Source: Phocoena phocoena
Lineage: Eukaryota; Chordata; Mammalia; Artiodactyla; Phocoenidae
Assembly: GCF_963924675.1 (NCBI RefSeq)
Contig: NC_089232.1
Location: forward strand, 36,475,312 to 36,539,311
Direction of reading: 5' to 3'
Length of the DNA: 64,000 nucleotides
The position numbers and the translations under genes are program-made. Under the pieces are notes generated by a model. The model made no database searches. It saw only the letters and a program-made list of their open reading frames with translations, and was not told the DNA's origin. The stretch's first letter is position 1, and each line of letters opens with the position of its first letter. This document shows, piece after piece, positions 56,399 to 64,000 of the stretch.

Positions 56399-56597
56399 CT
56401 CTTTTTAAATCTTTATTAAAATTATAGAAAAATCAGTCCTCATCCTCCAAATGTTTGAAAGCCCCACCCCCAGAAAAAACCTTCCATAAATATGGGTTTT
56501 TTAAATCTTCTACTTAAAGGGCAGTATACATGTAGAGATTACTAGTTTTGAATAGTTTGATACTAGTTCATTTTTTTTTTTATAAGAATAAGTTTTC

Positions 56598-56802
56598 GGG
56601 CTTCCCTGGTGGCGCAGTGGTTGAGAGTCCGCCTGCCGATTCAGGGGACACGGGTTCGTGCCCCGGTCCAGGAAGATCCCACATGCCGCGGAGCGGCTAG
56701 GTCCGTGAGCCATGGCCGTTGAGCCTGCGCGTCCGGAGCCTGTGCTCCGCAACGGGAGAGGCCACAACAGTGAGAGGCCCGCGTACTGCAAAAAAAAAAA
56801 AA
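56598..56802 (+). mobile_element. CHR-type SINE, short form
   Basis: Starts GGGCTTCCCTGGTGGCGCAG; the target-site duplication AAGAATAAGTTTTC is at 56,584-56,597 and 56,803-56,816, exact. Poly(A) tail uninterrupted, suggesting a young copy. Confidence 0.95.
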
Positions 56803-56816
56803 AAGAATAAGTTTTC

Positions 56817-58496
56817 CAACCTAAGAAACTAAACGTATTTCAGTGGTTTTTACTCTACTGATAACACTGAATAAAGAAAACATCCTTTTTCTAGTTAATT
56901 ATGCATAACGGGAAGGCACAATATTTTCTTTAACCAATAATGTGTAGAATATAATGGGATTAAGTAGAATTTGTGAAATGTTATTATATAATAGATTGCA
57001 AAAAGTGACCACTAAGCATATAAGTATATAACTGTATAAGGAATACTTTAACAAAGCTTCCTATTTTTCAGAAAATTGTTAGGAATCTAGTTGTTTAATT
57101 CACTCGAGTTTTTGTCCCTTTGGTGGATAGATAGATAGGTATATAGCCAGACCCTTTCTTCATATACTGCACATACCATTGAGATTGAGCTGCTAGGCTG
57201 GATTATTTAATGTGTTTTAAACACTAACCTGTGAGCATGGAACACAGAGCCCATGTTTAATTTCTGGGCTTTCCACTAACTCTGAAAGTCTTTAAAAAGC
57301 TATCTTTGGTTCATCTGTAAAATAAAAGTGGTGGTAATTTTTCAGAAAGGACTTTGAAATTCTAAGGTGGTGACTGTACTTATGTGTGGCTTGTTTTAGA
57401 AATAGCTTTCAGTCTTTTGATTTGGTGGTAGGATTATGAATCTGTTTTTCATTTCCATTTTTGTGGAATAAATAACTTCTGAGGGAGGAGGAAGAGAAAG
57501 AGAAAGAGGGGAGGAAGCAAGAGAAGGAAGGAAAGAAAAAAATTGGTTCTCACAAAATAGTAAACATGACCATGGATAGATAATTCTTGTAACTCGAATC
57601 TGTTTAAGTGTCCATGACCTAAATGAGCTAAGACTCAAACTTATAAATGAAGTAGAGAATAGTAATGATAATACACCTTGCATTTTAAGGAAAAAAGTTG
57701 CTTTGCAAAAGGGACATGTTATATTTCATGTTGACTTAAACATTATGACCATGATAAAGCCTATACTTCATCTTGGAATTGGTGATGATAATGATTAATA
57801 GTAGTTAAGAATTATATGGAAATTCAGTCTATTAAGCTCTGTAGATGGTTGCAGCATCAGGTTCTAGGTTATTTCTTTCACGTTGTGCATTGCAAATACT
57901 CATATTCCACATCCCTGCCTCTCTCACTTCATCTCTCTCTCATGCTCATCTCTCCATCACTCTCACTGGCTCTGTTTATCTTCCTTCGCCAGCTTTAGTA
58001 GTGCCCATTGCTCTTATACAGTGTTTTCTACATTTGTCTGCCATTTTTTATATTTATAAAGAGGGCTTGGAATGAATTAAGGGCCTAAAAGAAGTGACAT
58101 GTAGATGGCAAGTATAACACTTTTCCTATTTGTGTCTTATGTACTTAGCTTCTTTTTATCTTGTGCTATTTTTGGTGTGTATTCTGGTGGAGGGATGGTA
58201 TATTGTATTAGCTGGCACTAACTGACCTATAGGATGGCATACTTTTTGAACTCAGTAATGTAGGAAATAGTAATAAACTCATTGATTTGAAAGCCTCATA
58301 AGTTAATCCTGCATCTATCCAGAATCTATACTTAAACTAGCCTAGTGGAATTTCAAAAGCTGTTTTCAGCTCTTGGTGTATGTTGTTGTCTTTTCTGAAA
58401 ATGTCAAACAATCAGAGACTTCATCATCACTGTAATAATAGTTAATCATAAATGGCCTTGGGGAAAAACTGTGTCTAGACTCATGTTGAGCTGCCT
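56817..58496. other. Intronic non-coding stretch with purine- and pyrimidine-rich patches
   Basis: A GA-rich run at about 57,481-57,541 and a CT-rich run at about 57,911-57,970. A short TAGA repeat lies near 57,127. No exon recognised. Confidence 0.45.
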
Positions 58497-58703
58497 TTTT
58501 TTTTTTTTTTTGCGGTAAGCGGGCCTCTCACTGTTGTGGCCTCTCCCATTGCGGAGCACAGGCTCCGGACGCGCAGGCTTAGCGGCCATGGCTCACAGGC
58601 CCAGCCGCTCCGCGGCCTGTGGGATCTTCCCAGACCGGGGCATGAACCCGTGTCCCCTGCATCGGTAGGCGGACTCTCAACCGCTGCCCCACCAGGGAAG
58701 CCC
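58497..58703 (-). mobile_element. CHR-type SINE, short form
   Basis: T-run, then the reverse complement of a short SINE ending CCCACCAGGGAAGCCC. I could not find a convincing target-site duplication for this copy, unlike its neighbours. Confidence 0.88.
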
Positions 58704-58829
58704 CCAAAATGATTTATTATTACTATTTTTTAATAAGTATATCAGAAAGGAGAAGCAGTATGATTCAGGATAAGAAAGTCTCTTAATTCAGAAGATCACT
58801 TATTATCTCCATATTGCTAAATCCAATGA

Positions 58830-59035
58830 CACTTTTCCAGTATTTATCTTACCTGACCTCTCAGCAACATTTGACATTGTTGCTACTTCCTACTTTTTGA
58901 AACATTTTTCTTTGCTTCCAGGACACCATATACCTTACACCAACCCCTTAATGCTGTTGCTTTTTTAATCTCTTTCAGAAGCTGCTGCTGTTCTTGCAGC
59001 ACCCTAAATTTTTGAATTCCACAAGGCTTGGTCTT
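58830..59035 (+). mobile_element. L2 fossil, first part
   Basis: Sense L2 coding region: ACCTGACCTCTCAGCAACAT, TTTGACATTGTTGCTACTTC, TTTGCTTCCAGGACACCATA. Broken by a SINE at 59,036. Confidence 0.8.
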
Positions 59036-59379
59036 TTTTTTTTTTTAATTTATTTTTTGGCTGCGTTGGGTCTTCGTTGCTGCGTGCGGGCTTTCTCTAG
59101 TTGTGGTGAGCGGGGACTACTCTTCATTGTGGTGTGCGGGCTTCTCATTGTGGTGGCTTCTCTTGTTGCGGAGCACGGGCTCTAGGCGCGCGGGCTTCAG
59201 TAGTTGCAGCACGTGGGCTCAGTAGTTGTGGCTCGTGGGCTCTAGAGTGCAAGCTCAGAAGTTGTGACGCACGGGTTTAGTTGCTTCACGGCATGTGGGA
59301 TCTTTCCAGACCAGGGCTCGAACCCGTGTCCCCTGCATTGGCAGGTGGATTCTTAACCACTGCGCCACCAGGGAAGTCC
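59036..59379 (-). mobile_element. CHR-type SINE, long form, inside the L2
   Basis: Reverse complement of a long-form copy, ending TGCGCCACCAGGGAAGTCC. The target-site duplication AAGGCTTGGTCTT (59,023-59,035) and AAGGGTTAGTCTT (59,380-59,392) differs at two positions, implying more age than the perfect ones. Confidence 0.93.
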
Positions 59380-59392
59380 AAGGGTTAGTCTT

Positions 59393-59540
59393 AGGTTCTC
59401 TTCTCTTAGTCTGTACTCTTCCTAGGTAATTTCTTTTGTAGAAGATTTCCAGGTTTATATTTCCATACCAAGCTCCAGACTTGTACGTATAATTGTTTCC
59501 CATGGATGTCTCAAAGGTAACTAAGATTCTCAAGTTCAAA
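59393..59540 (+). mobile_element. L2 fossil, second part
   Basis: Continues with GTTCTCTTCTCTTAGTCTGT, TCTTCCTAGGTAATTTCTTT, CAAGCTCCAGACTTGTACGT and CATGGATGTCTCAAAGGTAA. Confidence 0.8.
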
Positions 59541-59639
59541 ATCAAACTAATGGGAATCCCAAGAGTTATTATTATTTATCTCCTAAGAACATTAATATCT
59601 CCTAAGAAGGAGTTAAAGAATTAATATGTAAAAGTCTTT

Positions 59640-59849
59640 TTTTTTTTTTTTTTTTTTTAGTACGCGGGCCTCTCACTGTTGTGGCCTCTCCCGTTGCGGA
59701 GCACAGGCTCCAGACGCGCAGGCTCAGCAGCCATGGCTCACGGGCCCAGCCGCTCTGGGGCATGTGGGATCTTCCCGGACGGGGGCACGAACCCGTGTCC
59801 CCTGCATCGGCAGGCGGACTCTCAACCACTGCGCCACCAGGGAAGCCCC
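59640..59849 (-). mobile_element. CHR-type SINE, short form
   Basis: T-run then the reverse complement of a short SINE ending GCCACCAGGGAAGCCCC. The perfect 15-base target-site duplication TATGTAAAAGTCTTT is at 59,625-59,639 and 59,850-59,864. Confidence 0.95.
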
Positions 59850-59869
59850 TATGTAAAAGTCTTTGAAAA

Positions 59870-60060
59870 ATGCCTGGCACTTACGATAAGCACTGCGTAC
59901 ATGTTAAGATTATTACTTATTATTATCTCAGGTTTACAGGAGAGGAAACTGACCAACTGTACAGTTGGTCCAAGTCTCACACCTATTAAATGACAGTGCC
60001 AAGAGTCAACATAGACAGTCTGACTCCAGAACTCCCTTAACCACTCTATTTTACTTCATC
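59870..60060 (-). mobile_element. MIR SINE fossil
   Basis: TTTACAGGAGAGGAAACTGA, AAATGACAGTGCCAAGAGTC and CAGTCTGACTCCAGAACTCC mark an inverted MIR. Its core has been altered into a perfect 20-base palindrome at 59,951-59,970. Confidence 0.65.
59951..59970. repeat. Perfect 20-bp palindrome
   Basis: GACCAACTGTACAGTTGGTC equals its own reverse complement. It sits inside a MIR, whose usual sequence at this place is not palindromic. Confidence 0.95.
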
Positions 60061-61055
60061 TCAACTAATAAGAATTTATCTCATCCTTTTGCACACGGAC
60101 TCCAAATTAATGGTCTCGTCGTGATCCTAAGAGTATTGTAATTCATTCCAGCAAACACACCTGGTGTTTAAAATGTAGAAGATCTAAAATATGCAGGTAA
60201 AATTTCACTTCAGTAAGATATGAGAAGCACAAGGATATACATCTTAATTCCATTTTATTCCATGTGTATTTTTTGTTTTTTTCCCTTTCTTGTTAGCAGT
60301 TAAGTCACGAAAATCCCTAGAAAATGGAAGTACTAATTCTATATTACTCTTAAGTGACTTCAGTTGTTGTCATTTACTTTGTTAAATCCTCTTTAGCTAA
60401 AATTTTCAGAATGACTTGGGGGCTCAATAGCATGTTGTATCCACATAATATGCTTAAAATCAATAATTTTTATGATTTTGATTGTTACCTCTTTTGAAAT
60501 TATGTAGTGATTTGTCTGTTTTCAGAAGTCTAAGACATTTCAATTTCCCAAGAAATTTGTCTTTGAATTTTAATTTTATTGGCTGATTTTCAGATAAGAA
60601 CTTTGATTTTAGCATTATATCTTTGTATTAGATTCTAGATGTAGTTGAATCTGCTAAATTTTATAAGCTTTAGTCTCTGACTCTCATTTAACTGTTTAGT
60701 AAAAAGCACATCTGGATATTATTTACAGTTTCTATAGAGGATTTACTTCCCCCCTCCCCCGAATTACTTATTTCTTCTTTCCATTGTTGATTTTTTATTC
60801 TTATTCCTTTGCGGCAAAAAAAAAATTTTTTTTTTGTATTAAGACAGTATAAAGGCAGAAGATATAAAGTCTTTCATAGTTTTTGAACTTAGCAGAGGGT
60901 GGGGGGTTCTTAAGAAGGAGAGTGGATTTTGAAAAGCCAGAATCATCTATGGGGAAGAGTCTGTTCTTACCTTGTGTTTGGAACTGAATTTTATGACCTA
61001 GTGTATTGATTATTGGAAAACAGTTAAAATAGTTGTTATATCAGCTAAGACGCTA
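60061..61055. other. Intronic non-coding stretch, nothing recognised
   Basis: AT-rich, no exon or named repeat supported. Confidence 0.4.
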
Positions 61056-61059
61056 TTTT

Positions 61060-61490
61060 TACAGAAAACTCCATTCAAACTGGCTTAAGTAGGGGTGAGC
61101 CCAGGGGGCGGGGAAAGGAGATTTATAACGGTTTGTGTAAACTGGTCCAGGATAGGTGTGGCGTCAAGAATGGCTCCACCCAAGGCTCAAATAATGTCAT
61201 CAAGATGCAATTTCTGTATGTTTCTTGGCACTGCTTCCTCAGTGTTAGCTTTGTTCTCCAGCCCTACATAAGCAAAAGATAACTTCAGTCCCTTCAGCCC
61301 CTAAATCCTTAGTCATGTATATCTGGAAAGATTAACCATCTTTTTCCTAGAAGTCCCAGCAAAAGTCTCACTGCATCTCATGGACTCATAGTAGCCCACT
61401 TCCCTTGTAGCCAAGGGAATGTGAAGTTTGGATTGTCTGGGACAGAGCCATGTACCCAGCTATCGAGTTTGAGGGTGTAGTCAACTACAG
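61060..61490. other. Possible ancient interspersed repeat, family unassigned
   Basis: Words ACTCCATTCAAACTGGCTTA, GGCTCAAATAATGTCATCAA, TCCCAGCAAAAGTCTCACTG and GTAGCCAAGGGAATGTGAAG resemble a dispersed mammalian repeat I recognise but cannot name with certainty. Confidence 0.45.
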
Positions 61491-62429
61491 ACACACATAA
61501 ACTATATGTATTTACAATAAGGGAATGAAGATATCATTATACCACCAGAAGAGTGAATGTTTTTTGGGCAGTGGAAAATAGATGTATTTTATAGTATCTT
61601 TTCCATTTTAAGAGTTAGCACTCAAAGACCAGTTTGATTTTTTTTAATTTAGTATTTAGCGCTAATTTGGAATTTGTATAATTTCACTTCCAAATTACTG
61701 TTTAAAGCAGTACGTAAATGGGAATTGCTAGACTTTTCACCTCTGAAGAGCTTTGAGAATGTATCGAAATTTGGTGCTATGTTAACAAATACCAAATAAA
61801 AAATATTAATTTTCCTATTATCTATGGTAATCCAGTTTGTTGATAGCTAGTTCTTGTGATATAGGGCAGTGTCTTTATGGATTAACATCTTTTTCTAGGT
61901 TAACACTTCTTTAATGCCTTAAGCAGACTGGGCTCTTGGACCAAGAACTTCATAAAGAACCATAAAATCGAATATTATCTCCTGGACACTCAGGGCCTTG
62001 GTGAGAGGAGGTGGAGTAAGGGGCGATAAGGGACACTAGTAAAGACATTACATATTGATTTCTATGATTGATTTTAGTCTGAAAATGAAAACTTGGTTCT
62101 TACTGAAAAACTAAGATACCCATTGTAGGGTTTTTCTTGCTTTTTAACATCAAAAATATGAAATGAAGTGGCAAGTGATATTTACATTTCAGTCTCTAAT
62201 ATAAGCATTTAGCTATCTCCTTCTAGTTCTTATGTTACATTAATATGTATATGAATGAATACATCCATCCCCATAAGGCTTTAATATTCTATAGTCTCTA
62301 GGAAATTTTCGATTTTTTCTTTTAAATTTCTTGACACCCCAGAAATATTTATGCTTTATCCACCAAAATTAAAATGAAGACTCCAAAGGAATCTAATGTA
62401 AATGTATATTTAACATCATCTTTTCATTT
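61491..62429. other. Intronic non-coding stretch, nothing recognised
   Basis: AT-rich; no exon with a supported frame and splice sites. Confidence 0.4.
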
Positions 62430-62630
62430 ATTATTAAGTGCTGCAAAATGAGCAAAACACTCTTTCTCTTGGGGGAGTTTTCAGCTTTAATAGGAGAGAC
62501 AGCACAAGGTCGTACATAACTGTAATGCAAAGCTGGATATAAGGATAAGAGTTTAGGGGATGAGGAAAAATTTCCTGATTGGAGAAGGAATATCAAATGG
62601 GTCTTGAAACATTAACAGAATTTTTTTTAC
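62430..62630 (-). mobile_element. L2 fossil fragment
   Basis: Weak inverted L2: TTTCAGCTTTAATAGGAGAG, CGTACATAACTGTAATGCAA and TTTCCTGATTGGAGAAGGAA. Confidence 0.5.
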
Positions 62631-64000
62631 AGGTAAATAGGGATAACATTAAAAGTTACTGTTTACTGAGCATTTATTATATATTCAGTTTCATTTTTGT
62701 CAAAAACGTGTGTTATATATGACATAGAGAGGGACAGCCGTGGCACTTTATACTTGGGAAGAAGTTGGAAAGAATTTGAATTACAATGGATTTAAAAGAC
62801 ACATGGTTTAAAAATTAAAAATTGAAGTAATGGAGCTTATTGGGGCACATCAACTGGGGAGCTTTCTATCTCAGCCACCACAGTAACTCTTCCTAATATA
62901 AATACTAGTTGAGAATCATTGCTAACAAAAATTACATTGTTTCTCTGTAGGTAATCAATGATTTGAATAAAAACTTAATAGTACATACATTGCCTTAGGG
63001 GGTGCTAAATTAATGTTCTAACATTAGAGTCATTATTAAAGAAATCCCTGTAATGGTATATGGATAGCAATATTACCAATTGTAGACTGTATTCTACATC
63101 TTCTAGAATCAGCAATGTATTTATTTACGTGGTTTTTATGTAGATGTTAGTGCATTTTACAAATATAGGATGGTTCATTTAAAGTGGATTTTCCACAATA
63201 CAGTGTAACATTAAATGAGTGGTCTTAGAAAATTTATAAATAGTCTGAATATTTACTGAAGAACATTTTTATAATAAAGGAATAATATATTTCATGAGTT
63301 ATTAAGAACTTAAGTCTTTTTAAGTCTTAAAAAGAGCAATTAGACAAAGCCTATTCGAATGTTTATAATTGCAGTTTATTGAATTATATGAAAAAGAGCC
63401 CAAATTAATTTAAACAAATAAGATCTGAATCTGTGGTATTGTGTGCCTAGTATTTTTTTCATTGAATGTCAGGGGTATATTAAAGTGCCTACATTTATGT
63501 TTCTCTACAAAGGATTGTTCTGACAATAAGTTGAAGTCATTTTCACCATTTATTGCTGTCTAAAAATTTCCCTTGACTTCACATTTTGTTCTGAATGTCT
63601 TGGTTTCTTTCCTCCACCTACACAATATTGAAGGCAAGTGAAGCAAGAGTTGCAATATGAATTTGAGAACCCTGGCTTTTTTTTTTCCAAAACAAAATAC
63701 ACCTTTATTATAAGGTTGCTTTTTATTGCTACCCAAAAAAAGGGCTTATTGGCAAGTGTTCAATAAATGTGTGAATAACCTAATTGATTTAGTGGAATGA
63801 ATAGAAAGCTTTGCTATTTGTCTTTGTAGATACTTGGCTCAGTAAACACAGTGATAGACCAAATGCTATATAGTCAAAGGTAAAAACAAAACCAAAAGCT
63901 CCAAAGGCCCTCCAAACTTACATATCCAAATAGCAATTTCTTGTCTACGTCAGAACCTTCAAAGAGAAAGAGCAATATGTTAATTAAATCTTATTTCTAT
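62631..64000. other. Intronic non-coding stretch to the window end
   Basis: AT-rich. A possible MIR start at 62,645-62,700 and an L2-like tail near 63,755-63,780 are too short to call. No coding exon recognised. Confidence 0.4.

Noticed and set aside
473..59849. tRNA genes suggested by A-box and B-box sequences
   Set aside because: All occurrences belong to tRNA-derived SINEs; none keeps a cloverleaf of a functional tRNA.
62610..62640. Pyrimidine tract then ACAG that looks like a splice acceptor for a second exon
   Set aside because: It is followed at once by GTAAAT and then by AT-rich sequence without an open frame or conserved-looking coding content.
1..64000. Bacterial, phage or CRISPR content
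   Set aside because: No spaced direct repeats, no dense gene packing, no operons. All recognisable elements are mammalian.

Overview
This is vertebrate genomic DNA, almost certainly from a cetacean. The diagnostic signal is about fourteen copies of a tRNA-derived SINE with an RNA polymerase III promoter, a body rich in GC and a poly(A) or A-rich tail. It matches the CHR SINE family of whales, dolphins and hippopotamus. An older related SINE, L1 3' ends of artiodactyl/cetacean type, and ancient mammalian repeats (MIR, L2, MER5A, MER1, MER3-like, Tigger) agree with this. The species cannot be fixed from this window alone.

Positions 1 to about 49,300 look like intergenic or deep intronic DNA. 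I found no exon of a recognisable cellular protein gene. The content is layered transposons: MIR and L2 fossils, DNA transposons of hAT and Tigger type, L1 fragments and, youngest, CHR SINEs with intact target-site duplications. The main landmarks are a three-step insertion into one site at 167-1013, an L2 copy broken by two insertions at 20.9-22.7 kb, a diverged direct repeat pair at 29.15-30.41 kb, a Tigger fossil at 31.9-32.5 kb, and a 4.5 kb L1 on the minus strand at 37.9-42.36 kb. The L1 carries most of ORF2 with three inactivating lesions and appears to have brought along about 0.1 kb of foreign 3' sequence. A near-perfect hairpin lies at 46,676-46,754.

At 49.3-50.2 kb there is a CpG island with the features of a TATA-less housekeeping-type promoter: a ZNF143-like site, NRF1-like and ETS-like sites, and a GC box. 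On the plus strand a candidate first exon of about 340 bases contains no ATG and ends at a strong splice donor at 49,851/49,852. I read this as the untranslated first exon of an unidentified gene transcribed rightwards, so 49,852 to 64,000 would be its first intron. I could not identify the gene. The first 4 kb of that intron is nearly free of repeats; the rest again holds SINEs, L2, L1 and MIR.

I found no CRISPR array, operon, viral genome or new multi-gene system. The points most worth following up are the hairpin, the L1 with its probable 3' transduction, the repeat pair at 29-30 kb, the serial insertions at one site, and the identity of the CpG-island gene. Family names are from recognition of sequence by eye, not from a database search.
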